From: Andrena cerasifolii
Taxonomy: Eukaryota; Arthropoda; Insecta; Hymenoptera; Andrenidae
Assembly (NCBI RefSeq): GCF_050908995.1
Contig: NC_135133.1
Location: 2,894,001-2,958,000, forward strand
DNA: 64,000 nt
Direction: 5' to 3'
Shown here: positions 49,175-59,767 of the stretch, one piece after another
Layout: each line of letters starts with the position of its first letter
How positions within the stretch are numbered: the first letter of the stretch is position 1
Translations under genes and position numbers: made by a program
The notes under the pieces: generated by a model
Seen by the model: only the letters and a program-made list of their open reading frames with translations
What the model was told of the DNA's origin: nothing
Database searches by the model: none

Positions 49175-49937
49175 TCGAACCATTCGAATGATTCGAATAA
49201 TTTCGAATACGAGTAATTGATTCGAATAGTACGGAGTACTCGAATAATTCGGGATATTCGAATAATACGGAGTATTCGAATAATTCGGGATATTCGAATA
49301 GTACGGAGTATTCGAATAATTCGGAATATTCGAATAGTACGGTGTATTCGAATAATTCCGAGTATTCGAATAATTCCGAGTAATCGAATAATTCAGAGTA
49401 TTCGAAGAATTCGGAATATTCGAATAATTCAGAGTATTCGAAGAATTCGGAATATTCGAATTAGTCAGAGTATTCGAAGAATTCGGAATATTCGAATAAT
49501 TCAGTGTTCGAATTTCGGATTGCACCGAAAATGAATCTAAACGTTTGAAAAACAAATAATTGTAAAGGCCAGTGTGAAAAGAATTTCATAATAAAGTGTG
49601 AAAAAGGATTTCCTGTTCAGATGCTTATTCAGTACATTCCGAAATTCGATCACTGTTCGAATATTTGAATACTCCTAATTATTCGAGTAATGTGCGAATA
49701 GGTACTCCTAATTATTCGAATCACAAATTCGGATATTCCGAATTATTTGAATAACAAATTTGAATTCTACTGGTATTCGAGTAATTCGAATTGTACTAGT
49801 ATTCGAATAATTCGAATTCTACCGTTATTCGAATAATTCGAATTCTACCGGTATTCGAACCATTCGAATTCTACCGTTATTCGAATCATTCGAATTCTAC
49901 CGGTATTCGAATAATTCAAATATTCATAACAGCCCTA
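49175..49937. repeat. ATTCGAATA-rich arrays
   Basis: Units such as ATTCGAATAATTCGGAAT repeat through 49180-49515, and ATTCGAATTCTACCGGT-type units through 49770-49920. The block ends CAGCCCTA (49930-49937), identical to the end of the hAT MITE at 59871-60134, which is also built from ATTCGAAT words. The array may be an expanded relative. Confidence 0.8.
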
Positions 49938-49979
49938 TGTTCCACCAGCGCATTCGAAACTGTATTAAAAACATATTCC

Positions 49980-50520
49980 CAGCACTCGAGCCTTTGTGAA
50001 GTACGTATCCCGGGTCCCATATTGGTGCCCGTTCACCACCAGGAAGCGTTTATTTCCGGCTTTCTTCCGTGCGGTCGAATCGGGCCAGATCCCGTCCCCG
50101 AAACGTCTCGACTGAACGAGCACACGCACAGGCCCATGTCATTCGCGACCTGTACGATTGTTAGCGTCAGCACGCACTGGGCCCCTATGGTTTTCGTTGG
50201 TCCCCCGATCGCGACTCGTTTCGCGTGACAGGGCAGGGAGCACCGACCGCTTCCTGTCCGTCCTCCTGAATCGCGTGCACGCACGCGCGCGATGCACGCG
50301 ATTACGCCCCGCCGTGTGTTTCGGCGTAACGAGTACACGTAAACCTGTTCCCTTAGCCGTGAATCTTTAAAGGAGCGCTATTTTTATCGATCAGGTCCCC
50401 GTGATCCAGGCGGGGCTCGAGTTATCCCGCCAGTCTTCCTTGATGTTGAAAGGGGGCACGATGACATCGATGCTTAATAGCGACGGCAATTATGTTTAAA
50501 CGGTAAGGGGGGGAACGAAG
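49980..50520. other. GC-rich island
   Basis: It holds a 101-codon minus frame with overlapping plus frames, and CpG-rich sequence. No protein was recognised. Confidence 0.4.
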
Positions 50521-51408
50521 CAACTTTATTCGGAAAATCAAGTTTTAATACTTTAGTCCATCACTAAAGAAATAGGGTTCAATGAACTTAACTGTATTGT
50601 TCATAACTTCATGTTTATACTCTAATTAGGCATCAGGAAATTACTCGGCAAAAAGATAATTGTTTTACATTGCCTTAATTTCTTTCAAGTGTAACAAAAT
50701 AAATGTCCACTTCTATTATTATCAAAACGCGGATGTACACACCTCATGGCGTATTGCAAGCATACGATTAGATTAATTAGAAATAGTGCAAGTAGGAAGA
50801 CTTGAGTCATCTCTTGTTTTGTTCCCTTTAACGTTATCTTATGTGGGCATTTCTACTTTGCAACCCTTTGTGATTCGACAGTTCTGTGGTCCCAGTTGCC
50901 ACCAACAAAATACGTTATTATACACTGTAGAATCGCTGAAAATGGACGTTCCCTGTTTTTCCCCTTACCCTTCATTTATATCGTTATTGCTGGCTCCTAA
51001 GAGCAAGAGTATGTAAAATCTAGACGAGTGTATTCTTGTCGTCGTGTTCGAAACCTCAGGAAGTCGAGATCTTAATTATTATTTTTTTATATTAATTGTA
51101 AGGGACATGATTGCATCAGTGGGCAGCTTTGCTTTGGTAACGCGCGATGAATTGATCAGTGATGGCATCCAGATTGGATCATTCATATTATTTCTTAAGA
51201 GCAGGGGTGAATTTGGAAATTTGGCGCCCTTAGGCAAGCGTCTGCCGCCCTCTCCAGAAAATATCATCAAACATACTAATGAAAAGAGTTCTGACAGCTT
51301 TAAAACTAATTCGATATGAGAACTCGCATACGAGTTATTGCTAATTTGCTGGATGAAAACAAAGTGAATTGTTTTTCACCCTTAATTAGTCGCACCTTTT
51401 TGTGTTAC

Positions 51409-51668
51409 ATAATTAGTCGCATGGAGTCTATTTGACCCAACTTGTGATATTTCTTTAATTTCTCCTTATTTCTGATGGAATGCTTTTATTTATTTTAAGT
51501 TGGATTACGGCGAATAAAATAAACAAATGATTAATGTTCCTTTACTTCTACATTAATTATTAACCTGATCAGCTACTCGAAATCTCAACAAAAATCCGTC
51601 ATTGGTTTTGTTAGAAATCGAAGTTGAATGACGACTGGGGCCAAATAAATTCCACCCGACTAATTAAC
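51409..51668. mobile_element. possible MITE, TIR TAATTAGTCG
   Basis: ATAATTAGTCGCATGGAGTC on the left and CCACCCGACTAATTAA on the right are imperfect inverted ends. A second left-like end, TTAATTAGTCGCACC, lies at about 51384. It is non-coding. Confidence 0.4.
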
Positions 51669-51851
51669 GTAGTCTCAAGCATCTGTGTGTTAACTTTCAG
51701 TGTTAGGAAAAATAGATAGACATTTTAGTCGATGAGAAATAAAAAATTACAGGCAAAATCATTTTGCTATCTTTTTCGATTGCTTTCGCCCCAAATCTAC
51801 TGCCCTAGGCTGCAGCCTACTTAGGCTGTATATAAATCCGCCCCCGCTTAA

Positions 51852-52025
51852 AGCCGGGAATCCACCGGGAAGCTAAGCTAAGCTATGCTATGCGAGGCTC
51901 TGTTTTAGCTTAGCTTTTGGTGGACACGGTTCCATAAGAATGTATTGAAGCTAATTTTTTTAAAACGCGTCATGGCATAGCGGAGCATCGCATAGCGCAG
52001 CTTAGCGTCCCGGTGGATTCCCGGC
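51852..52025. mobile_element. 174-bp TTAA-flanked MITE, TIR AGCCGGGAATCCACCGG
   Basis: TTAA lies at 51848-51851 and 52026-52029. The ends AGCCGGGAATCCACCGG and CCGGTGGATTCCCGGCT are perfect inverted repeats of 17 bp. Subterminal AAGCTAAGCTAAGC and CTATGCTATGCG repeats are present. It is non-coding and well preserved. Confidence 0.9.
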
Positions 52026-52337
52026 TTAAGGGTAAAGTATCTGGACGATCGTATTTTCAAAGAAACTAAATTGAAAGCGTGGGAGTCAATGCATATAAAC
52101 AAAATGTAGAATATTGCGCATGTCCTAACTGTAGATGAAAAATTAGGCGTAGCATTCTCTTCTCTCCACTTCTTAGCGCGAATTATGTGCTACTAATATT
52201 GAATTTAAATTCAATATTTGGTAGTAAACTTCAGAATTTTTAAATGATTTTATTTAATTTCGACTCCCATTTGTTTATATGAATTGAAGACATCGTCCAC
52301 AATTGTTGGGTATACAAATAAGAGCTTTGGCTTTTAA

Positions 52338-52995
52338 GGGCGGATTCTCGCGTAACAGCCACCAAAATTTATAATTTTTTTTAAGAAACTATTGTTAATA
52401 TTGCAGTAAACTCTTGTGGGATATAAGGTGGCATATTTGAACTTGTAGAATTTTTCTTCTGTGACGATCCTTCTTATTATTTATTAATTATTGTGGAATC
52501 TCTTCGACGATGAGAAAAAAGTCTTAAAGTTAAATAATCTATGTTAAGACTGGACCTAAAATTTTAATGTTAGTTTCTATTTATAATACTTTTTTCGTCG
52601 ATATAAAAAATAATATGAAAAGTTTGTCTAAGGAAAAACTTACTTTTTCTTTCAAACATTATAACTCTTTCAATTTTTCAGTTTTTTTCTTTAAAGTGGA
52701 CCAATCCCAGCGTGAACTATCTAACTTTAAGAAACTTCTATTTCTTTTGCAATCAGATGACTGTGACAGGTGCTACACATCCCACCAGCAGGAGTTACAT
52801 CGTCAAAGAGGTGGACAAGACTCCAGCAATAATTACTAAATAATAAGAACGATCGACATAAAAAAAATATTTTCTGCAAGCTTGAAGATGCCTCCTTATA
52901 TCTCAAAAGAGTTTAATCCAATATGACCAACAGTTTTCGAGAAAAAAATTCTCAAATATCAGTTACCTTTGGGGCTGTTAAACGAGAATCACCCC
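52338..52995. mobile_element. TTAA-type foldback, TIR GGG(C/G)(G/T)GATTCTCG
   Basis: The left end GGGCGGATTCTCGCGTAACA and right end TGTTAAACGAGAATCACCCC are inverted. The flanks are TTAA (52334-52337) and TTAC. A 90-codon + frame inside has no similarity. Confidence 0.7.
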
Positions 52996-52999
52996 TTAC

Positions 53000-54050
53000 C
53001 ATGTGTGTCTTCAGTTCGCGGGGATTTAGTTAATTAGATTCTTTCAAAGCATTCATAAAGGATTCTAAAGTATGAAGTGATGTTTCTATGTAACACACGA
53101 TATACTTGATCCCGCCACTTCGCGTAGGTACTTGTTAATACGACGTGTTCGATGGGTCGGGTATTCGATTACACCAGAGACGAGAGGCAGCCTTTTAACG
53201 CTTCAAGGGCTGCGCAAATACCTTCGTGCAGCTGCCTCTCGCTGTGGAACGAATTTTTTGATATAGCAAACGGAGCTTCTCTGCGACGCAGTCGGGCCTA
53301 AGTAAAGGGTATTTAAATATAAAACGTGTCTGAAGTACTTTATATAAAAAAAAAGCACAGTAGCTTCTGAATCACGATGTACAAAAATGACTAAATATTC
53401 TTTATTCTTCAGCCATCTTAGTATGCACATCAATCACAGTAGCGCAATAGTTATTTTGAGAAATAAATATGTGACTCAAAAAGCAGTCGAAGTTAGAAAA
53501 GTGGGGTTTTTTAAAAATAGATAAAACTGACGATAAAACTAAACGAAGATAGACACTTCGAGTTTCACATTTACTTCGCGACCAAGAATATTTCACAAAT
53601 CAACATTCCAAAAATTTGAGATCCTCAAAAGTCACAAAAACATCAAAATTACTACCTAACTCGTTTCAAATCACCCACCGTGGGTTCCAAAAAGTATAAT
53701 TCATAGTTTCATGGATTCCCATATTCCAACACTGTGCTAGTAAAGAATTTTCGAAAAAAATATTGCGGAGTTAAATTTTGCGAAAATTAATTACTTTCGC
53801 AAACTTGTTATCGCCATACGAAATTTATAAAAATCCATAAAGCATTAAATTAAACTTCTCAATATCTTTTACAATTTCGCAGCTGTTCACGGTAATATAA
53901 AAATTCAAAATTCCTTTGAGCGGGTGTTTTCACCCCCAGGACATTTCGTTGCCGAAGAAAAAAAATGGTCGCGCAATTAGCGTCACTCGAATCACAGTTC
54001 TGCAAAGTTTCAAATATTCCTGGATTGCCGAAGCTCTCTATTTATAGACA
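53000..54050. other. non-coding stretch, nothing recognised
   Basis: Only short frames are present. CACCCCCAGGACATTTCG near 53930 faintly recalls FB-1-like ends, but no partner was found. Confidence 0.35.
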
Positions 54051-54610
54051 TTAAATGGCCTAAGTCGCCAGAACTTAATTCCTCGGTGTAATGGACGGTG
54101 GCATTCCGTTTGCATAATGACGGTATTGAATGCAGCCGAAGCAGGTTGGCAGTCGCCGCGGAAGGGGAGGAAAATACCAAGCATGTCCATCGACCGGAAT
54201 TCTGTCAACTCCGCAAATATACACCCGTTCGAAACGGTTCTTATTCGCGTGACACGTCGCGCCGCGACTGACGATCGAATCGTCAGCGCCCGGGGACTTG
54301 ACGGTCGTTCGTCGACCCCGGAGAAAACCACGTCCCCGCGGACAATCGCCGATAAATATTTAGCACGTATTGTCCGGGACTGTTCGTCGATATTTTGCAA
54401 TCACGAGCGAGCAGTCTCGAGCTGCTGAAAGGAGCGTCTCGTTACCTTTGTCACGGCGGGGACGTGTCTTTCGTTTTATCGCGCCGGATCGTGAGAAACA
54501 ATGAATTCGTCCAGGCTAACGCTGTGCGTAATCGAAGCTTATCGTGTAGAATGCAAAATAAGTTCCACATTATCGTAACGCACGGCAGCAGGTATATTTA
54601 GAGTCACGGG
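54050..54610. other. GC-rich island
   Basis: It holds a 120-codon minus frame and a 103-codon plus frame, overlapping. There is no family resemblance. Confidence 0.4.
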
Positions 54611-55050
54611 GTTTTGCAATAGGAAGTAGAAGACCAGGAATAATGCTAAAGCTAGTAATTTAATTGCGCGTACTATGCGTGCATTGTATTTGCATAAAGT
54701 GGAAACGAAATTATTCTCTACAGTCTCTTAAGAATTTATCGAAGACACTTTGTGGTCAAGCAACTCCCCACTGAACTCTGTAAAAATTATAGTTAGGATG
54801 ATATGGAAATTAAAAATAGAGGTGCACAGTGTTCATCTTGATGATCACTGGAATTTAATGCGAAGAGAATCGAAGGACCAAGGAATTTGAAATTTTCACC
54901 GAATATTTACTCATCTTGGAAAGAAGAATTTAGGAAAATGATCGTCCAAATTAGGTATAATAATAAGGTAAATCCGGGGCTCCGAAACATGTGGACGAAG
55001 TTAGATCAGAATTTATAATTTATTGGGACTCCCTTACCTTTTCGTTACTA

Positions 55051-55524
55051 TATTAATGTATCCTCAGGTGGACGGAGAGAATTTTCCGAAATATTAATTT
55101 AAAACAAAATTCCGGCTATTTAAATTTGAAATCCTGATTTTTTCGTGCAAAAATCCCGCGAAAGAAATCAGGATTTCAACTTTAAATAGCCGCCATTTTG
55201 TTTTAAATTAATACTTCAGAAATTTCCTCCGCCAATCAGAGGATACATTAATATATTAACGAAATATTTTTTGTATTTTTATTTTAGATAACCTGGTTCC
55301 GAATAACAGTGCTCACCGCAAAGGCAAATTATTAAAAAGGCTTCTTGAATGTGGGTTGCTACTTTATTATAAACTAAATATTTCTCCACGAAAAAATTAC
55401 CAAATGTTCTTTAAACGTTGCTCTTTTAAGTGCAAAAAGTTCCGTAAGAATACATGCTTCCGCTTTTTCAAAAAAAAATCACAAACCTTCGCCTCTTATC
55501 AGCCGCCTTACTAAGTATAACCCC
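55051..55524. mobile_element. TTAA foldback family I, right part
   Basis: It includes the central palindrome (GAAATCCTGATTTTTTCGTG, then its inverse), a full right arm and the right end TAAGTATAACCCC followed by TTAA (55525-55528). The left arm is cut at TTCGTTACTATATTAATG. It complements the left half preserved at 37380-37765. It lies about 170 bp upstream of the Utx exon. Confidence 0.68.
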
Positions 55525-55664
55525 TTAATGGTCTGCACTTCAACGAATTCTTACGTATAGACTCCGAAGTACAGCAACTGTACCGACTCCCCCGCCGCAC
55601 AGACACCCCCGTATTTACGCACTCGCAGATGGTCATCGCGCGTTGCAGTTGCATCGAATCCGTT

Positions 55665-55696
55665 TTCTAACGGACTCGTGATCTCGTCTGTTCCAG
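55665..55696 (+). promoter_or_regulatory. Utx: 3' splice signals of the Utx exon
   Basis: TTCTAAC at 55665-55671 matches the insect branch-point consensus, with the likely branch A at 55670, 26 nt before the end of the intron. TCTCGTCTGTTCCAG then ends in the acceptor AG at 55695-55696. The position agrees exactly with the start of protein similarity. Confidence 0.8.
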
Positions 55697-55875
55697 GGCC
55701 GTGAAAGCATTCCAGCAGGTGCTATGGGTGGAACCAGGATTTCCACGGGCCTGCGAGGTTCACCTACGGCTCGGCTTGATGCTGAAGGTCCACGCTGACT
55801 TCGAGGCCGCTCTGAAGCACCTGACGCTCGCCCTGATCGACGCCACGACACCTGCTTCGTTCTCCAAGCTCGAGA
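55697..55875 (+). CDS. Utx: Utx (KDM6A) internal exon, TPR region
   Basis: The exon encodes 59 complete residues, starting AVKAFQQVLWVEP and ending ASFSKLE. They align directly with the TPR region of UTX/KDM6A, the nuclear JmjC demethylase that removes H3K27me3/me2 and works with the MLL3/4 (Trr) complex. Residues 1-15 look like the second helix of one TPR and residues 21-54 form a further TPR (HLRLGLMLKV, then DFEAALKHLTLAL). The first base completes a codon split by a phase-2 intron; human UTX has Trp there, and a G third base fits TGG. The last base A starts a codon split by a phase-1 intron, fitting Ile of the LE-IQ motif in the family. A CTAAC and an AG acceptor precede it, and GTGAGT follows. 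The JmjC and zinc-binding parts lie outside the window. The reading frame stays open about 500 nt past the donor, but the conserved match stops at the donor. The gene is confidently Utx. UTY and KDM6B are vertebrate paralogues and are less likely. Confidence 0.93.
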
Positions 55876-55881
55876 GTGAGT
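55876..55881 (+). promoter_or_regulatory. Utx: 5' splice donor of the Utx exon
   Basis: GTGAGT is a near-perfect donor placed where similarity to UTX ends. It leaves one base of a split codon (phase 1), matching the expected Ile codon of the next exon, which is not in the window. Confidence 0.85.
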
Positions 55882-56330
55882 CTCACTTTTCTCGCCTCTC
55901 CCGTCGCCTACGCCCGATCATTCGTACAGAAAATGACTCGCGAACAGCTGTCCACCGAGCGCCCACTGCCCGTTCTACTTCGAAATCTTACTCCGCCGCC
56001 ACATGTCGCTCCGGCGAGAGCGACCGACTCCCTTACGCGCTCGTCGGCGGCGATCGCTTTTGCGACCACGGAGCAGAGCGAAATTCCACCGTCCCGCGAA
56101 TTCCGACCGAGCAGATCGAGTGGTCTCGCTTTGAATTCGTTAGAATGTTTGAAGAGAGCAGGATTCTGCGGAGATCGGGGCGTCGCTGGGGAAACTTTCA
56201 CTTTGAACTCTCGCTTTCCACCGACGCATCGTTAAAGAGGACGAGCCTCGCTTCGGCGGCAAAAATTCAGAGACCCTACCGAGTTATACGAAGCACAACC
56301 GAATTTCTTCCAACCGCACAGTGGTACGTA
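55882..56330 (+). other. Utx: GC-rich intron start with open frame
   Basis: The exon's frame stays open to 56375, and a second frame is open for 119 codons. The translation after the donor is low-complexity S/R/T-rich and unlike UTX. Retention of the intron would add about 166 codons before a stop. Confidence 0.5.
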
Positions 56331-56332
56331 AA

Positions 56333-57345
56333 GACATTTTTCGTTCAAATCACCCTACAGGTCGTAGTTTTTTAGAAAACTTGACGATTTTTTTTTTAAA
56401 TCTTCGCAATTATATTCTCTATCGATCTGTCCGGTCGAAATTTTGAATTTCGATGCTGATTTTTTTATATTTAGCGAATTATACAGCACTTTTCGGAGAT
56501 CAGTATCTGTGGGCTTTTTTGGCCGCCTGTTCCGAATTTAAAGTCAGATTTTCGAAATTGAAGGTTGTGAATCCAATGTGCTGAATATAGTTGATTTTTC
56601 TGACTCGATATTGATGAGCAGGGTTTTTAATGTTTGGTAGTTTTAAACACGTACATAAACCAAAAATCAGGGAATTGCTTCCAGAAACACAAATCCTGCT
56701 CCTCAAACGAGATTGCACATATTAAAATCGGATTTCTAAAGGCAACTGGGATGAAACGTTAAGTGATTCAGGCCTTTTAAAAATATCAAACATTAAAAAT
56801 CTTGCTCGTCAATATTGAATCCGAAAAGTCAACTGTAAGAACGCGCTTGAACACAGACGAGTAGGCTTAAATATGCAAAATCAAGTACACATTTGTGAGA
56901 TGCGTAAATTTGACAAAATACGAATGTCCATCCGCCATTTTAAATTTTACAATTTGATCTACGGTATTAGATTTGTGGTACAAATAACAAATTTGATCTT
57001 TATAGTAATTACCTCAGATTCGTAATCAGCGTCCCCGAAAATCTAGACGCACTGTGTTTCTTCCGAGTAAGCCCGTTTTCTGAAATTTTGCTTCAACATA
57101 TTGGATTCACCACCTCCAATTTCGAAAATCTGACTTTAAATTCGGAACAGGCGGCCAAAAAAGCCCACAGATACTGATCTTCGACAAGTGCTGTATAATT
57201 CGCTAAATATAAAAAAATCAGCAACGAAATTGAACATTTCGGCCGGACAGATCGATAGAGAATTTAATTGCGAAGAATTTACAAAAAAAGTCGTCAAGTT
57301 TTCTGAATAATTACGACCTGCAGGGTGATTTGAACAAAAAATGTC
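56333..57345. mobile_element. 1.0-kb foldback H
   Basis: GACATTTTTCGTTCAAATCA and TGATTTGAACAAAAAATGTC are inverted ends. The arms run inward for over 250 bp (CTGTTCCGAATTTAAAGTCA and its inverse). The flanks GCACAGTGGT at 56316 and 57351 suggest a second layer of elements. It is non-coding. Confidence 0.78.
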
Positions 57346-57884
57346 ATTATGCACAGTGGTTCGAGTATACTACATGCTAGCTGGACAAAATTATTTTTTC
57401 ACGGTATTGGGTTTATATGGGGTTGAAATTGTTAGAAACAAACCTGATTCGCACCACAGTTTATTATTTCACTAAAAATATCAATAAAATAAAAATCCGA
57501 CTAATTCAATAAAGGAAAAAGAACAAAACGACAGTATTGTACTTTAACTATAATTATCAGTTGCAACATTATTTTTATTCCTGTAATTTCTAAGTTTTCT
57601 ATGGAATTTTAAAAAAAATTTCGAGCCACAGTTGACTCACCTAACATAAAATGGCTATTAAAACAGTGTTTTGCTATATGTTCCACGTCGTTCCACGCAA
57701 CAAGGGCTAAATGTACGGAAAGCATAGACTTTCTAGTTTTTTTTAATCACACGATCGATCTGCAAAAATTTGCAAAACTATATTTTGTGAATTTTTTTCG
57801 AGTGCGACGCTCGGCTGAAGAGATAGCACTGTTGTTATATTTCAGACTCTATAATGTAATGTAATGTAATTAACAAGAAATTAA

Positions 57885-58163
57885 CCCTTAACTGGTATAC
57901 TGTTTTTGCCAAACGTGACTGGTATACTGGGGTCGTGGCAGACCCCAAATAAAAAAGGACACAGAAATTTGTAAAGTCGACACTAGAGCAACCACTATGA
58001 ATATTTTCTTCTTAGGTAATGTAGAAAATAATAGAAGCGTAGAAAGTTAAACTATTATTATAAAATTAATTAGAAATTCAGTTTTCCAACTTAGACAACC
58101 GAAAATTGTACATCGAACTTCGGGTGCTTGGGGTCATGAGCGACCCCAGGATACCAGTTAAGG
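57885..58163. mobile_element. TTAA-flanked element D, copy 2
   Basis: TTAA lies at 57881-57884 and 58164-58167. The ends are CCCTTAACTGGTATAC and GGATACCAGTTAAGGG. At 279 bp it matches 35174-35457 inverted, including the GTCGTGGCAGACCCC hairpin word. It is non-coding. Confidence 0.87.
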
Positions 58164-58174
58164 GTTAATAGTTA

Positions 58175-58487
58175 TTTTTTTTTTTTTTTTATTTTAAATC
58201 TCATAAGAGATTTATTAAAACAGTATTACAGGAAATGCACAATATTTAAGGGAGGAAACATAGAAAGAAAAAAAAACCAAAGATATCAGTATGTACATAC
58301 AGAAGTATACAGTAAGATTGAACCGTTAATTCATCCTAGATACGCAAATTACAATTGTTTAGGAATGCAAGAATATAGTGGCAAGCTTTAATATTAAGAT
58401 CAGCAATTAATGACGTGACATCAAGCGGCAAATGAAGATCTATTTTACTCAGCTTAAATATTAGTTTCATTCTTTGGACGTTATATA
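58175..58487 (-). mobile_element. 5'-truncated LINE-like retroposon
   Basis: GGTTAATAGTTAT at 58162-58174 and 58488-58500 is a perfect 13-bp target duplication. The left end is a long T run, so the inserted strand is minus and ends in poly(A), with AATAAA-like TTTATT just inside. The minus-strand frame reads FKLSKIDLHLP, then ACHYILAFLNNC, then a stop. This could be the last residues of a LINE ORF2 or of a retrocopied mRNA. The parent element is not identifiable here. Confidence 0.8.
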
Positions 58488-59029
58488 GGTTAATAGTTAT
58501 AAGGCACACTTACAGTTATAGTTAATCTATAATACGTATAGAGTCTGAAATATAACAACTGTGCTATCCCTCCTGCCGAGCGTCGCACTCGAAAAAAATT
58601 CACAAAATATAGTTTTGCAAATTTCTGCAGATCGATCGTGTGATTAAAAAAAAATAGAAAGTCTCTACTTTCCGTACATTCAACCCTTGTAGCGTGGAAC
58701 GTGGAACATATAGCAAAACACTGTTTTAATAGCCATTTTAAGTTAGGTGAGTCAACTGTGGCTCGAAATTTTTTTAAAATTCCACAGAAAACTCAGAAAT
58801 TACAGGAATAATCATAATGTTATAACTGATAATTATAGTTAAATCACAATATCTACTGTCGTTTTGTTCTTTTTCCTCTATCGAATTAGTCATATTTTCA
58901 TTTTACTGATATTTTTGGTGAAATAATAAACTGTGATACAATTTGAACCCCATATAAACCCAATACCGCGAAAAAATAATTTTGTCCAGCTAGCATGTAG
59001 AATACTCGAACCACTGTGCGTCGGTGAAA

Positions 59030-59760
59030 AATAATATTTAATAATTTATTCTCTGGCTCTTTCGAAACTTCCCCCTCACTTATTCGGTTATATTTTTTTC
59101 CTCCACATTTCTAAAATCGGGATTTAATCGAGAATTGAAAAATATTCAAATCCGGTGTTTCGGGGCTATTGGCGAAATTTTGCAATTAAAATACTGGTGA
59201 TATTTCCAGTTATTGATATTACAGTAAAATATCGAAGCTCGACGTTGAAGCTACCATCACGCTAGGAAAGAAAATATGGTTAATTAGAGAAAAAGTTGAA
59301 CGATTCACGCTCTTTTTCAAGAGTTTGGATTTATGCGCGTCGTTAAAGAGATAACGCGTGCATATATCCGGCCGCTGAAGCGCAGTAACGCGTGATCCAA
59401 GTTATCGCCTTTGTACGCGACGTAACAGTCGCTGTATCGCGTCAGGGAAAGGGGGTCAAGTTCGAGGGAAGAAAGTGAGCAAAAGATCCGAGACTGAGAT
59501 GTTGTCAGGAGGTTGCGCGCAGGTATGTAATAGGCACTTTCCACGCGGCGGAAGTATCGATTTCATCCTCCCCTGCTAAATAATATATTAAAAGCGCGCA
59601 CGCGAAAAACTCGACGACGGAGAGGGATCACTTTACCGCCGGTTGCCTCCTGAAAAATCCTCGACTTTATTCAACCAAAATGTGGTAAATCTACCTCGAA
59701 TCGAATGGTTTATATTTTATGTACCGGCCCGGGTAGAAAATTGCCAACCAGCAAATTCTG
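59030..59760. other. non-coding stretch with GC-rich part (59310-59660)
   Basis: A 75-codon minus frame has no resemblance to known proteins. No repeat was recognised. Confidence 0.4.
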
Positions 59761-59767
59761 ATTTTAA

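Larger units (their letters stand above)
57351..59019. mobile_element. 1.67-kb foldback G, TIR GCACAGTGGTTCGAGTAT, with nested insertions
   Basis: GCACAGTGGTTCGAGTAT on the left pairs with ATACTCGAACCACTGTGC on the right (one base differs). The arms are about 530 bp (CTAGCTGGACAAAATTATTT and its inverse, among others). The centre holds element D copy 2 and a LINE-like insertion. It is non-coding. Confidence 0.85.

Noticed and set aside
49169..49555. Open frames of 105-128 codons with N-Y-S or I-R repeats
   Set aside because: They are translations of the ATTCGAAT tandem array, in both strands.
55876..56375. Extension of the Utx coding exon to the in-frame stop at 56375
   Set aside because: Similarity to UTX ends exactly at a strong GTGAGT donor, and the following residues are unlike any UTX.
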